This document shows, piece by piece, positions 1-11,965 of a stretch of 64,000 nucleotides of DNA. Source of the DNA: Tenrec ecaudatus (lineage: Eukaryota > Chordata > Mammalia > Afrosoricida > Tenrecidae); NCBI RefSeq assembly GCF_050624435.1, contig NC_134536.1, positions 8,374,758 through 8,438,757 of the forward strand. Direction: 5' to 3'. Position numbers and translations under genes: made by a program. The first letter of the stretch is position 1. Every line of letters begins with the position of its first letter. The notes beneath the pieces are model-generated. The model was not told the origin of the DNA, made no database searches, and worked only from the letters and a program-made list of their open reading frames with translations.

Positions 1-1057
1 TAGAGATCTAAATACAGGTATGTACATATGTAAATATATTTATATATGAGGATGGGGAAATAGATCTATGTGCATATATTTATAGGTTTAGTATTAAGGT
101 ACCAGATGGACATTCGGCCTCCACTTAAGTAGACCTTCAATGCAAGACTACTTTGTTCTATTAAACTGGCATTCCATGATTCTCACCTTCCCGACACAAT
201 CTATGAAGACAAAGCTGGTGCATAAGCAAATGTGGTGAAGAAAGCTGATGGTGCCCAGCTATCAAAAGATATAGTATAGCATCTGGGGTCTTAAAGTCTT
301 GAAGATAAACAAATGGTCATTTATCTGAGAAGCAACAAAGCCCGCATGGAAGAAGCACACTAGCCTGTGTGATGGCGAGGTGTTGATAGGATCAGGTATC
401 AGAGTCAAAGAAAAAAAAATCTTATCACTGTGAGTGATGGGGAGTGCAGAGTGGGGACCTAAAGCGCATCTGTAGGCAACTGAATATCCCCTTACAGAAG
501 GGTTGCAGGGAAGAGGCGATCCAGTCAGGGTGCAGTATAGCACTGATGAAACACAACTTTCTTCTAGTTCTTTAATGCTTCCTCCCCCACCTCCCCACTC
601 TCATGATCCCAATTCTACCTTACAAATCTGGCTAGATCAGAGGATTTGCACTAGTGCAGATATGTACAGGAAACAGAGGGAATCTAGGACAGATAAACTC
701 GTGAGGACCAATCATGAGAGCAGTAATACCGGGATGGGAAGGGGAAGGTGGGGCAAAAGGGGGGAACCGATCACACTAATCTACATACATCCCCCTCCCT
801 GGGGGACAGACAACAGAAAAGTGGGTGAAGGGAGACATCAGATAGTGTAAGATATGAAAAAAAATTATAAACTGTCAAGGCTTTGTGATGGAAGGAGGGT
901 GGACAAGTGGAAAAATGAGGAGCCGACACCAAGGGCTCAAGTACAAAGCAAATGCTTTGAGGATGATGGCAACGAATGTACAAACGTGTTTGACACAATG
1001 GCTGGATGTATGGATCGTAATAAGAGTTGTACAAACCCCCAATAAAATGATTTTTTT
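1..1057 (+). mobile_element. L1 3' UTR, cut by the window edge
   Basis: This is the 3' UTR of the young L1 family that recurs through the window (family A). Diagnostic stretches are 'gtgcccagctatcaaaagat', a run resembling 'ggctagatcagaggatttgc', and a 3' end near 1035 reading 'ccaataaaatgattttt'. The same sequence occurs in reverse at 36003-37772 and 17291-19301. Only the 3' UTR is present; coding sequence would lie before the window if it exists. Open frames here are short and not coding. Confidence 0.85.
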
Positions 1058-1249
1058 AAATAAGAAGAAACACTTTAGAGGAGATGTAAAATCCAGGCAG
1101 GAGTTCAGAAGCGACTGAGAGCAAGGCCATCCCAGGTAGAGAGCATCGATCTCAAGGATAGAGGCGAGAGGCTTCCGGCTGATGCCAAAGACTGCACACA
1201 GCCAAGAACAGTCAGTTAAAAAAGACGTGTCTCTGGAGGAATGACAGTG
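1058..1249. other. Unassigned sequence
   Basis: No repeat family or coding signal was recognised between the end of the L1 and the next repeat. Confidence 0.4.
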
Positions 1250-1692
1250 TGAGTTAGCTGGGTTGATTATAGAAACACACCAGCGACACATATATGTATA
1301 AAAAAGAGCTTTATATCACCAAGTAATTATATATCAAGAAAATATCCCAGCCCAGGCCCACTCAAGTACGTAAGTCTGATCCTAGTCCATAAGTTCCTGT
1401 TTAGACTCATGTAGTCACATGCAATGATGCAGAATTCAGGAAGCTCACAGGCCGGTGAGTGCAGAGACGTGTGGAACTGAGGTTGGTGGAAATATCGCAG
1501 GGCTCGGGCAGCTCTCCGGGTCAGCATGAAGGAACGGAAAAGCAGAAAGAGGGGGGAGGTTCCCCAGGCCCTCCTTCTGAAGGCCACGCCCACCAGGAGA
1601 CACCACCAGGCTGTGACTTGTTTGACAGGTTGAATACCCCCTTTACACTTTTATATACTTTCAAGTTGACATAAAATTATCTAACAATCACA
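1250..1692 (-). mobile_element. ~500 bp unclassified interspersed repeat, copy 1
   Basis: This belongs to a repeat family seen eight times in the window. In this orientation it starts with a 'gagaaacaaat'-like motif, passes 'atatcaagaaaatatcccag' and 'gctgtgacttgtttgacagg', and ends at 'tttcaagttgacataaaatt'. The ends resemble LTRs or old non-autonomous elements of other mammals, but I cannot assign a class. It has no coding capacity. Confidence 0.65.
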
Positions 1693-1814
1693 CAGGACAT
1701 GAGAACAAACAAGGACTTAGAAGATAGTAGGGACCAAATGGAAAAGGGGAAGTTGAAGAGTTGGGAAGTCATGGAAAGTCATTGGAGTATTTAAAAAAAA
1801 ATCATTTGGGCCAC

Positions 1815-2105
1815 CTCTCATTCTCTTTTTAAAAACTTTTCACTGTGATTTGGGTGAGAGTTTACAGAGCGGATTGATTGTGTATTCAATACTCCATAGA
1901 CAATTTGTTTTGTGACATTGATTGCAATTACACAATGTAATAGAACTCTTCTCACACCCTCCTTGGGTTCACTGTTCCCATTTATCCCCCCCCCCCAGCT
2001 TTTCCTGCCTTTTGAGCTGATCCTGGGCAAATGCTATGCTATTGATCTTCCCTGGCTGGTTGCTTTCATGAGTGTCTGTCTTTCTGGTGGAGTTGTTCAC
2101 TTTAC
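1815..2105 (-). mobile_element. L1 3' UTR fragment (older afrotherian type)
   Basis: The stretch 'gacaatttgttttgtgacat' followed by 'gattgcaattacacaatgta' is typical of an L1 3' UTR that I know from elephant. The same family appears at 61880-62170, and probably at 19905-20165 and 56165-56400. A C12 run lies near 1988. It abuts the RTE fragment that follows. Confidence 0.6.
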
Positions 2106-2757
2106 AGGTCTGTCTAGGGTTTGACTCAAGAGATCAAAAGATTCACTGCACTGGGTCAAGAGATCAAAAGATTCATTGCACTGGGTCAAGAGATCAAAAG
2201 ATTCATTGCACTGGGTCAATCTGCTGCACAAGACCCCTTTAAAGTGCTGGGGGAAAAATAAGTTACTCTGAAGCCTAAAGCGTGCCTGCCTCAAGCCATG
2301 GTATTTTCAGTAGCCTACTATACATGTAAAAGTTTGACATTAGATATTGAAAACCAAAGAAGAATTGAAGCATTTGTATTGTGGCACTGGTGAGGAATAT
2401 AGAAAATACCACAGACAGCGAAAAGAATCAACACACGTGTCTTGGATGAAAAGATTAAAACAATCAACCATACAGCCAAAACGCTCCTTAGAAGCACGGA
2501 AGGGGAGACTTTGTTTCACTGCTTTGGACATGTTATCAGGAGAGGCCAGTCCCTGGAGAAGATACTTGCTTGGTAATGGAGAGGAGTAGCATGAAAGAGG
2601 AAGATCCTTGATGAAAGGGATTGACACAGTGGCTGCAAGGATGGGTTCAACCATTAGAACAATTGTCAGGATGATGCAGGAAGGGGTCGTGTTTTGTTCT
2701 GTTGTGTGGGGAGGGGGGGTGCTAGCAGTTGGAAACATTGAATGACACCTAAAAACA
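2106..2757 (+). mobile_element. RTE (BovB-like) LINE 3' region
   Basis: The stretch matches the C-terminal coding part and 3' end of the afrotherian RTE. It contains 'ttgacacagtggctgcaagg', 'ggacatgttatcaggagagg', and a degraded end resembling 'gacacctaaaaacaacaatg'. The 43650-44270 copy has the same order of motifs. The reading frame is broken by indels. The 5' part is expanded into a 30-bp tandem repeat. Confidence 0.8.
2122..2220 (+). repeat. 30-bp tandem repeat, about 3 copies, inside RTE
   Basis: The unit 'gatcaaaagattcattgcac' plus flanking bases repeats about 3.2 times with one or two mismatches. The single-copy equivalent is in the RTE copy near 43690-43735, so the array arose by local expansion of RTE sequence. 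The period is a multiple of three, which leaves a short open frame with a 10-residue repeat on the minus strand; I do not regard it as a gene. Confidence 0.85.
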
Positions 2758-2921
2758 ACAATGGTTGGCTAATTTTAAGGTGGAGAAGAAGAGGTGACAT
2801 AACAGATTTGTTCTCTAGAATCATGGCTCTGGTTGAAATTTGGGGAATGACTCCACATGCAGCAGAGGATCAGTGACGAGGTTACTGCAGCTGTCTAGAT
2901 GAGCAGGGTGACAGCGCAGAC

Positions 2922-3444
2922 CAGTGGTCTCAGCCTTCCTAAGGCCTCATGTGGTGGTGACCCCCCAACCATAAAATTATTTTTGTTGCTACTTTATCAC
3001 TGTCATTTTGCTACTGTTATGAATCATAATGTAAATATCTGATATGCAGGATGTATTTCATTGTTATAAATTGAACATCATGAAAGCATAGTGATGAATC
3101 ACAAAACAGTATGTAATTACATTGTGAAATATTTGTTAATGACAAATAAATGAAATTTTGTCTGGAAGCATGGTGTAGCATTGGGTAACAGACTTAATAT
3201 AACAACAGTAAAGTACATTGCTACAATTTGTGACAGTATGCATAAAAAGCCAACGTCAGTGGGAAGGTTGAGATAGCTTCTTTCTCACCAGATCAACATA
3301 CCTGCAAGCAGGCAGGACCTGCCTAGAGATGCATATAGGACTGGTGTCTAAGTTCCTATGTGTTTTCTGATGGTCTTAGGTGAACCCTGTGAAAGGGTCG
3401 TTTGACCTGCAAAGGGGCCGCGACCCACAGGTTGAGAACTGCTG
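2922..3444 (-). mobile_element. SPIN/URR1-like hAT DNA transposon, non-autonomous
   Basis: The element has matching inverted ends: 'cagtggtctcagccttcc' at the left and 'acaggttgagaactgctg' at the right. Flanking 8-mers 'gcgcagac' and 'gcctagat' share 5 of 8 bases, as expected for a decayed hAT target-site duplication with a central CTAG-like core. Subterminal sequence 'ggtggtgaccccccaaccat' is shared, inverted, with the copy at 51709-51904. At 523 bp with no transposase frame it is non-autonomous. Strand is given relative to that second copy. Confidence 0.8.
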
Positions 3445-3452
3445 GCCTAGAT

Positions 3453-5485
3453 GGCGGCAATGGCTTTGGAACTGAGAATGAGGGGTAGAATCTGGCATAA
3501 TGCGGGTAAGGGTGGGGGTTGTAGCTGATCGTAGGGGGACACAACTCTGGGAAACATCAGAGTGCAGGGGTTTGAATGAAATGATTGCCAAATGAGGAGT
3601 GAACTTCAAGAAGAAAAGGCGTTGGTTAGATCACCTATGTACTGTCTGAGCGATTGAGACATCGTTGATCACTTTAGGGAGACTTTCAGAAAGAGCAATG
3701 TGTCCATGGATTCTGAGTAAATGATGGGAGGATTGGGGGTGAGAAGAGAGGGGTGGGTGATGATAGGAAGAGTGAAAGGACAGCAATCAGAGGAAAATGT
3801 GGGAACAAAGAATATATATTTTTAAAATGGATGATACCATGGTTTTTTTGTTTTGTTTTGTTTTCAATTCAGTCCTTGCCCCGTCCACCTGAAAAATCGA
3901 AACCAGTGACTCACAACGTGACAGCGATTTTCCAATGATCTCAGTCCAGGTCTCTCCCCATGTTCTTCCTTTTCTTCCATATTAATAGGAAAATGTTTTG
4001 AACCTGGCTTCACCATTATTTTTTTGTTTATATTCCTGATTATTTACCACATAAGGGTACAAGTGTTGTTTTTTTTTTCCAGAACCTCAACAGGCAAATA
4101 GATAAATTTGAAAGCACTGTAGCTGTCGAGGGACTCAGAGGGACTTTCCAATGAGAAATGGCCAGTTTTCATGTTAGAGTGGTATCTCTAGAACCCAGTT
4201 TCCCCCACTCTGTAACATATTGTAATTGAGAGATGCCCAACAGATGTTTTCTGTTATATGGATTCAGTTCCAAAGGTTTCTTCATATACTGCTCACAGAC
4301 AAATAATCCCCAGGGAACTACAGGGGCCAATAATCTTCGTTTTTGTTCTTTCATGCGAAAAGTTTTCGGTCTGCTTATGTTAGATTGATTGTGTTTCAGA
4401 ACAGCATTATTAGTAGAAGTGAATCCTATCATCTTTTCCATGCATATTTTGCAAATTAATTCTTTTGCCTTATTTTACCTCTTTTGAGGCTGGAAAATCC
4501 TATTCGTTCCTTTTGTGGCTGCCAAATCATTTGCTTGTTTTCAGTGGCCACTGGGAGTTCCTCTTCCACAACCAGACTATGTCCCATTGGTCTGTGGGGC
4601 CCTTTCAAAAGCAATCCCCAGATGCCCACTTGTGTGTTTAGGCACCCCTATTCACCCACAGAGTCCAATGCTCTCTTGTTGGATGACTGCTCCCGAAGAG
4701 GAAATATTTAGAGTGGAAAAGTATTGTTTCCACAAAGACACTTGGAAAAAGTTCTGTATGGTTAGACTCTATCAATATTGATTTAAATCTTATGTTGTTT
4801 TGTCTTCATAGTTATTCTGAAGTCAGAGCTTACTAAGAATAATGGCTTGGAAAATAAGAGTCACTCTGTCTCTTGATCCAAAGAGCAGGAGGGAGATGAC
4901 TGACCACATGAGCATGACTGAGTAGCAACCCAGGTGTTCACAGCCTGGGATTCCTCAATGGAATTTGCCCATGACTTCCATGGTGGTCATGAGGTGGGGG
5001 TGTCTTTTCACTGTCCAGGACATTTAGATTCCTCACCAATGAAGAAAGGCAGGCTCCTCAGGAGATGGTGTCAGGGTGTCTTCCTGAGCTAATGGTTGAT
5101 GGGTCTTACCATACCTTTCAACTATATAACATTGGCATGGGGTTAAGAAGTTGTATACACACAGAGTTCTTGTCCTTTTTAATTGTGAATGGAGGTAAGA
5201 AGCTGGTTCCTCATGGAGAGGGCAGAGAAGGACATAACCACAAATGTATGTCCTGAGTCCAGGAAAGAGAGGCTAGATGGTACCACTGACAGAGGAGCTA
5301 CTGACATCCAGGCTTCAGTCATTTCTTCCTCATTCACTAATTCAGCCGGTTTCAGAGTGCTCCCAATGTGGCAGAGGCATTTGAGAGTAGGTTAACAACA
5401 GGGAACAAAAAAGACACAATCTGGAAGTTTCCATGCTCCTTGGTGAGATGAAGCTGGACTGAGTAAGCAAAGAAAGAATAAAGCG
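3453..5485. other. Unassigned intergenic sequence
   Basis: No repeat or gene was identified with confidence. A short (TTTTG)n tract lies near 3843-3862. Open frames of 60-90 codons occur on both strands but show no recognisable domains. Confidence 0.4.
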
Positions 5486-5487
5486 CC

Positions 5488-5700
5488 ATCACCACCAATC
5501 CTGGCAAGTTGACTCTGACTCTGGTGACCCCATATGGGTCAGAGTAGATCTGTAATCGATAAAGTTTTCAATGGCTGATTTTTTCAGAAATAGATCACAA
5601 GCCCTTTCTTCCAAGGTATTTCTAGGTGCACTCGAACCTCCAAAATTTCATCCAAATCCATTAACTATTTGCCCAGCCTGTAGAGCCTACCCTGAAACTA
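5488..5700 (-). mobile_element. AfroSINE
   Basis: The sequence runs in reverse from the SINE tail ('gcaagttgactctgactctg', 'atatgggtcagagtagat') through 'gccctttcttccaaggtatt' to 'gtgcactcgaacctcc', the reverse of the tRNA-like B-box region. This is the usual order for a minus-strand AfroSINE. Confidence 0.75.
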
Positions 5701-5885
5701 TAGATTTAAAATAAAAATTCACGGCATTCTAACTCAGTGACCCTATGCAGACTTTCTGAGACTACAACTATTTTGGAGAGCACACAGCCTCATTTTTCTC
5801 TCTCAGATATCCGGATGGGCTTGACCCACCAACCTTGTGTTAACAGTTCAATGCTTAACCCACAGACACTAAGGCTCCGTAGATA
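5701..5885 (-). mobile_element. AfroSINE, diverged, adjacent to the preceding copy
   Basis: A second minus-strand copy follows directly. It has 'ctcagtgaccctatgcagac', 'acccaccaaccttgtgttaa' and ends 'gacactaaggctccgta', the reverse of a SINE head. It is more diverged than the preceding copy. Confidence 0.65.
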
Positions 5886-6019
5886 AAATTGTTTCCTAAG
5901 GCGCTTGAGCTAATTGGATACATGGCCAACAGGGATGCCTTTTGTTGTGGAAATCTGTGGTTCATCTGTGTGAAGTCCTTTTCTTTATTGATGGTCGCCT
6001 CTTCCCTTTCTACACCCCT

Positions 6020-6940
6020 TAGGTGGTTAAATGTTAAGTCAACTTGACGGTACCTGTGTAGAGGTAGGGGTGGAGTCCAGCCTGTCAATCAGGTGATAGT
6101 CTGATGATGCCTGCTTTGGCGTGTGGCTTTTTCCATAAGAGAGACAGTGAGAACTCCTCCTCTCTCCGCCCCTTGACCTTTCCTGCTGGCTGGGACTCTG
6201 TCTACCTCCAGGGAAAGCCTCATATGGGATGCCAATCTGGGAGCTGTTGGCATCAGCTATGTTTCCACGGATTTTGGATCTGTGAGCCTCTGCACCCACT
6301 GGTCTGTGATCTGCTTGCACTCTGCCTCACCTTTCTGTGTCATCAGTTTTCGACTCTGTGAGTCTGAATAGCATCAGACCCATGGACTTCAGTTGGACTG
6401 GGCTAGGATGCCTTTTTGACATTAAATTACTTCTTTTTCTTTTTTGCTGCAGGAAACCTAACTTACTTCTTGATATGAAGTTCTTTCTACTTGACATGCG
6501 GTTACTGTGGGTGAAAGAGGAAGAGTTTTTCATTAGGGGCATTGAATTTATTTTTATGGTGGTGGAACAATTTGGTGGCTGTCAATAATTGTACAACAAT
6601 ACTTGGTTGCACAACACCAACAGCATAATCATTGACACTGAATTGTACATGTAGAAGTTGTTGAATTGGAGGAGGTTTTCTTATGTGTGTTTTTGCCACA
6701 ATTGAAAAAAAATTAGACGAATAACAGCGAGTACAAGAAGAAGAAAATATTCTAAATTTAATCTAAATTTAATCGTGGTAAGGATTGTATAACACTTCTA
6801 GATATGATGGAACTATTGAATTATATGATATGTTGATGAAGTGTAAATAAAATTGTTTTAAAAAACCCCAAAGTTCTTTCTTGTATTTATATAAGTGTCG
6901 TGGGTTTTGTTTCTCTAGACAACCCAGACCAACACAACCC
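6020..6940 (+). mobile_element. ~500 bp unclassified repeat, copy 2, split by an L1
   Basis: The left part holds 'gttaagtcaacttgacggta' and 'gtcaatcaggtgatagtctg'. The element breaks near 6430 and resumes near 6878 with 'gggttttgtttctctagaca'. The gap is filled by an L1 3' end, so this repeat is older than that insertion. Confidence 0.65.
6430..6878 (+). mobile_element. L1 3' end inserted in copy 2 of the ~500 bp repeat
   Basis: The stretch contains 'gacactgaattgtacatgta', 'gttgttgaattggagg' and a terminal 'gtgtaaataaaattgtttt', which are typical of older mammalian L1 3' ends. It interrupts a repeat whose two halves match the intact copies at 12335-12850 and 38205-38690. Confidence 0.6.
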
Positions 6941-7187
6941 CCTACCTGAGCACCAACCATCTTTTATGCAGTCCCTTCCGCCTCCCATGGGGACCACCAC
7001 TGAGGCCCCTGACTTTGACTGGATCCCTTGGATGATGGCCCCTTGTTTCCCCGCCCCAGCAAAACCTCACTAGTTCTGTCCTTTCCCTGCATGTCCTCTC
7101 TGTCCAGAAGGCACAAGCTAACGAGGCCAACTGAGCCAGGCTTCTGGACATGGGTGCAGGCACACATTTGGTTTGTGAACAAAACTT

Positions 7188-7312
7188 TTTTTTTTGTTGT
7201 TAAACATTTTATTAGGGGCTCATACAACTCGTATCACAATCCATACATATACATACATCAATTGTATAAAGCACATCTGTACATTCTTTACCCTAATCAT
7301 TTTCTTTTTTTT
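7188..7312 (-). mobile_element. Severely 5'-truncated L1 (family A)
   Basis: A T-rich start is followed by 'ttattaggggctcatacaac', the reverse of the family A 3' end. Only about 125 bp was copied. Perfect 9-bp flanking repeats 'acaaaactt' lie at 7179-7187 and 7313-7321 and fit a target-site duplication, so this looks like one complete insertion event. Confidence 0.8.
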
Positions 7313-7321
7313 ACAAAACTT

Positions 7322-8215
7322 GTTTTCAAAGAATAGCCTTAATTTAAAATTTTCCAATTAAAAAGCTGTGATACAGGATTTGTGCTTCTGAAAGCCATTT
7401 TCTGTTCTTCAGCAGGCTTGCCAAACAGTTTCCAAGGACACATGGGAATGGGGCACTTTAATTGTTGTACAGGCCTGCCCCTCCACTTGAGGTGAGTCAG
7501 TGGGGCTGGGGAGCAGGAAGCTGGCACAGACCCCTTTCCCAGCACGGAGTCAGAGCCTCGGAGGGGGAGCTCTTCATTTGTCTGTCTCTCTGGGCCTTTG
7601 CACATCCAAGCTCCAGGGCCCGCGTGTTCCCATCAGTGTTTCTGTGAAAGGTTCATGCACTTATGGACCAAACTGACATGATAGGAAGCAGTCATAGTTC
7701 AGCAGAACACATTTGTGTGTGTTCTCCTTTGCCCACTCTTCTGCTTTATAAAGCTTTTCACAACTACATCTGCCTCACTTCCTTTCTGCCTTTATGAAGT
7801 TCGTGAAGAGCTGTGTCTGATTGTCTTGGATTTCCTTGAATCCCCTTCTCTGGGTTAGAGTTGGCTCTGAGGAATTTGCTAGACTTGGCAGGTGGGAGTG
7901 AAGCAGGACCATCGCTCTCAGAAATTCCTTGTGGCCAGGTATGGTGACATATGGATGCCGAGCGATTCATAGCTCCCCGTTTGAGCTAGCTCTTATTCAT
8001 CTGTGTCCAGCATACGCTTCCCAAGTGCTGGCACTGTTGAGCAGGAGAAGTTCCAACTCCACTGCCAGGCTGTACACTCACAGTCGTGGAAACCAGGGTG
8101 GAACATCTTTCTAGATAAGCCCCCATCTCCCTTTGTGACTCTATTTGAATGGCTTGATTCCCCTTAGCTTCTCAGATTTTCCTGCCAGCTCTGATTTGTT
8201 GATATTTCTATTTAC
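7322..8215. other. Unassigned sequence
   Basis: No clear repeat or coding gene was recognised. Short open frames on both strands lack domain signals. Confidence 0.4.
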
Positions 8216-8221
8216 TTATTT

Positions 8222-9130
8222 TTCCAAAACCATTCTATTGGGAGCTAATATAGATATCATATCATTCCATAGTTCAAACACATCAAGCCGTGTTGCACAG
8301 TTGCTCCCACAATCAGTTTCAAAACCTTCTCTTTCTTCTTGAACTCCTGGATGTCAGCTCCCCTTTACCCCTCCCCCACCCTCTGTACCCCCCAGGAAAA
8401 CTTATTCGACTTGTTATCTTAATACGTTCATCAATCCTGGGTTTCATATACAGAAAAATATGTAAAATGTTTCCATAAGCAGAACAACATATAACACAAA
8501 TTCAAGAGGACTATCTCCAATGACAAAATACATCTGAGATAAACCCCAATATGAAAAAAAAACCCAACACAGAAAATGCTGAAAACCAGATCAGGCCCAA
8601 TGTACATCAGAGGGGGGAATCAACTGGCAAGGTTTTAACTATTCATGTCAGGCTTATACTACTGATCTCTTATAGTCATCTCTTATATACTCTGTTTGGG
8701 AACCAGTTTTTCCTATCCTTCTGTTATGGATAGAAGGAGCTCACTGGACACTTATTTCCTGTGCAGATCTCACAAATGTTTCTTGGGTTTCCACTGTCAT
8801 CCATAGCCTTCTTCAAAGCAGAATCTCACAACTCAGGCTCTGATACTATTCCCTCCTTTGACTTTGGATTATATGATTTACAATCTTCTGGTGACTGGTG
8901 ATGGTGTGCTCCTTCCATGTGGATTTAGTTGGCATCTCACTTAGATGGCTGCTTGTTTAGAAACCAGCTTTTAAGACTCCAGACACTATTTTATTTGATA
9001 GTGGGGCACCATCTAATTTCTTCATCATACTTTGCTATAGCACCCATATCTTCTGTGTTCCTTTCTGACGGGGAGCATTGAGCAGGGCCATTTTGTAAGA
9101 ACCAATTGTTCTAAAATCGAAGCTAAGATT
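8222..9130 (-). mobile_element. L1 3' UTR, family B
   Basis: In reverse orientation it begins 'cattctattgggagctaata' and 'tcattccatagttcaaacac', then 'cacaatcagtttcaaaacct'. The same family occurs at 39262-40011 and 42182-42770. It differs from family A in its terminal 150 bp but shares 'cttttaagactccagacact' further in. No coding sequence is retained. Confidence 0.7.
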
Positions 9131-10970
9131 TAGTGTGAACCCCAAACCCATTCTTGGATCGATGTTTTTTGTTTTGTTTTTTTCATTTGCCGTTGGCTTC
9201 CTTTAGAGACCTCCTTGCTAACTTGGGGTTAGAGAGTCTTCTCGATCATTTCCTTGGAGCAGAAAGATCTTCCATTAACATTGTCATTTCTTAGCCCCTG
9301 CTACTACTTTTTAAAACACTGTTGAGAGAAGGATATTGGGTCAATGTAGACTAGCTCTATATTGCAATACTTTAATTATTCACTTGTACAGAATAAATCC
9401 TTTTGTGGCTGGACACTAGTTACACAAACAATGAGAGTTGGTTGTCAGGGAAAATTTACAATAATATTCACTCAGAAGGTGAGTCACAGGTTTGCCAGAA
9501 TTTATCTTAATACAGCATATAGGGCATTGATGTCAATAATTGCCTGTCTACAGTTCAATATTCTTGGTATAGCTGTCTTCTGCTTCAAACACCATGAATT
9601 TTCAGTCTTTAAGTTACAAGTGTGTTTTAAGTGGAGTCCAGTTCACCTAGTGAAGTTTCGGCCTCGATCTCTGGTACAGCCTTTGGAGTAAGTTGTGCGC
9701 CTTAAAGATCCAGATTCAGTGCCCCAGTGTTCTATGGCACTTGGCCTGGGTCACTAGGGTGTGCCCAGAAACTCAGACCACCGTGGCTTATTCTATGTAT
9801 GTTACCAGGGATACTCCCCGCTTAGGGTCCTTAAAAGTATTCATCCCATCACCCTCCCCCCCCCACACACACTCTTGGAGGTCGGTCCTCCCCCCTTTCT
9901 ACAACAGTTATTCACTTGTGTTCTCCCAGATGTGCCTGATCTCTTTCCCCTCTCCTGACTTAACTTTCCCATCAGTGTCCCTCATCTCTCTGATAGGGAT
10001 GCCTACCTTTCCAGGAGGACCTCATCATAACTTTGCATGGCAGCGACTAAGTAGTCAACACCCGCCCCCCACTCCCACCCTCCGACAATTTGATTCCTGC
10101 TGAGGTGAGAAGCCTTGTGCTGAAGTGACTTCAGGATACGTACCTAGAGAGGATGGTGGATGGTCCATTGCCACCAGTGAGGGTCTCTGCCACAGCTTTT
10201 TTTTTTCTTTTTACCAGTAGCTGTGCTTGAGAAAGTTATTGACTTTTTTGGTCTAGTTATTGACTTTTCTTGGCTCTTTCCACTTTGCCCGTTAAGTTTT
10301 TACTTCTTTGGTCCCTCCCCTGCCCCCATCTTTTTGTAAGATCTACTTTCTTTATTAAATTCTTTATTCCTCTGATAATCAACATAACTTGGTGAACCTA
10401 ACTGAAACTTAGCTGCTAGACCAGCCAACCTTTCCATAAAGGTCTCTGAATCTGCTGAGGGCAAAGACCTTGTGTTAAGCTGCTTCTTTGGACTTCTTTG
10501 TGACTCCCAGGCAATGCCAGACACAGATAGGTATTCATTATTTGTTGTTTGGTAGATTGAAGAAATGGCCCTTAAATTGCTTTTGAATAAATAGTACTCC
10601 CACGAATTCCCTATTCCCAGTATTGGAAGGTGGGGATCCAAGACATGGTAAGAACCTAGTTGTTAGATTCCTGGGCATGAAGTCAGTAGTGTTATAGGCA
10701 ATGTTTTTTACCCTTTAAGTGTCAGATGTTCTGAAGACAATGGATGGATGGTTTCTGAATGATGGTGGTGATAATCCACAATCATTTTTAGAGTTATGAT
10801 GGATTCCATTGACTTGTCCTTGTGCACCTAGCTGACCGACTTCAGAGGTGACTCTTCCTCACATGCGAGATCTGAGGAGGGAGGGGGACCGATTCAGGGA
10901 AAATCAGTTTCCAGTACTGAACAAAGGTCTTGTTTCCTAGACAGAAATGTTAGACTTACAAGTGAAGAAC
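9131..10970. other. Unassigned sequence, possibly older L1 3' UTR
   Basis: The first kilobase is pyrimidine-rich, with a C-rich run near 9856, and may extend the L1 3' UTR before it, but I could not align it to another copy in the window. From about 10140 to 10970 I see no known feature. The 136-codon frame at 9693-10103 has low-complexity composition and no domain signal. Confidence 0.35.
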
Positions 10971-10971
10971 G

Positions 10972-11415
10972 TTGTGTGTTGTTAGGTTATATCAAGTCAG
11001 TTCCAACTCACAGGGAACCTGTGTACTAGAGAACGAAGCACTGCCTGGTCCTGTGCCATCCTCACAATTGTTCTTATGTTTACGCCCACTGTTGCATCTA
11101 CCCTGTCAAGCCATCTTGCTGAGGGCCTTCATCTTTTTTGCTGCCCCTTACTTTATTTTTCCAGGGAATAGTGTCTCCTGATAACATGTCCACAGTTGGT
11201 GAGACTGAGTCTCGCCATCCTTGCCTCTAAGGGGTATTCTGTCTGTACTTCTTCCGAGACAGATTTGTTTGTTCATTTGACAGTCTATAATATTGTCGAT
11301 GTTCTTTGCCAGCACCATATTTTAAATGCATCAATTCTTTGTTGGATATTCTTATTCGATGTCCAGCTTTCATGCACTTACGAGGCAACAAATTTTATGC
11401 ATTGGTTGCTAATGG
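10972..11415 (-). mobile_element. RTE LINE 3' end with AfroSINE-like tail
   Basis: The order in reverse is 'gtgttgttaggttatatcaa' (tail), 'gcactgcctggtcctgtgcc', 'cctgataacatgtccacagt', 'gagactgagtctcgccatcc' and 'tgtccagctttcatgcactt'. This is the reverse of the RTE 3' region seen on the plus strand at 43650-44270. Because the match runs beyond the SINE portion, RTE is the better call. Confidence 0.75.
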
Positions 11416-11734
11416 AAGATGAAAGTATTGCTTAGAAGATAGAAAATACTAGAGCCCAAAGAATAGGATGCCCTACAAGTTATATTCATTATTACTTCTT
11501 TTCTACCTCTCTCTTTCTCTCTTTATTCTTTTCTTTCAGACACAGACATATTTCAAGTCCTTATAATTTTATTTTATTATTTTTTAAGCTAGTGACATGT
11601 TTGGACAAAGCAATTTGGTGGTGGAAACAAGGCACAGAAATGAAGTCTAATGTTGAAAATAATATGTAGAAGAGTTATTTTCTAAGAGAGATATGGAATA
11701 GAAAACTCTCTAATGTGAGGCATATTAGAATTGC

Positions 11735-11965
11735 TGTCGGGTGCCAATGAGTTGGTTCCAGATCATGGAGACCCTGTATGCAATACAATGGACCACTGCC
11801 TCATCTTGTACCAACCTCACAGTTGTTATGTTTGAGCTGAATTTTGTCAATTCATCTCCCATCTCCACAAGGGTTTTCCTCTTCTTTTTTTGCTGAGCCC
11901 CCTACTTTACTAAGCATGATGATCTTCTCCAGGGTCTGATCTTTCTTGGTGACATGTGTAACATG
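11735..11965 (-). mobile_element. RTE/AfroSINE 3' fragment
   Basis: This is a shorter, diverged copy of the same 3' end: 'ttgctgtcgggtgccaatga', 'gccccctactttactaagca', 'cttctccagggtctgatctt'. It ends before the internal RTE sequence, so RTE and AfroSINE cannot be separated. Confidence 0.65.

Noticed and set aside
2097-2294. Minus-strand frame with a 10-residue repeat
   Set aside because: It is explained by the 30-bp tandem repeat in RTE sequence.
9693-10103. 136-codon plus-strand frame
   Set aside because: Low-complexity, Pro/Ser-rich translation from a pyrimidine-rich tract with no recognisable domain; likely old repeat.
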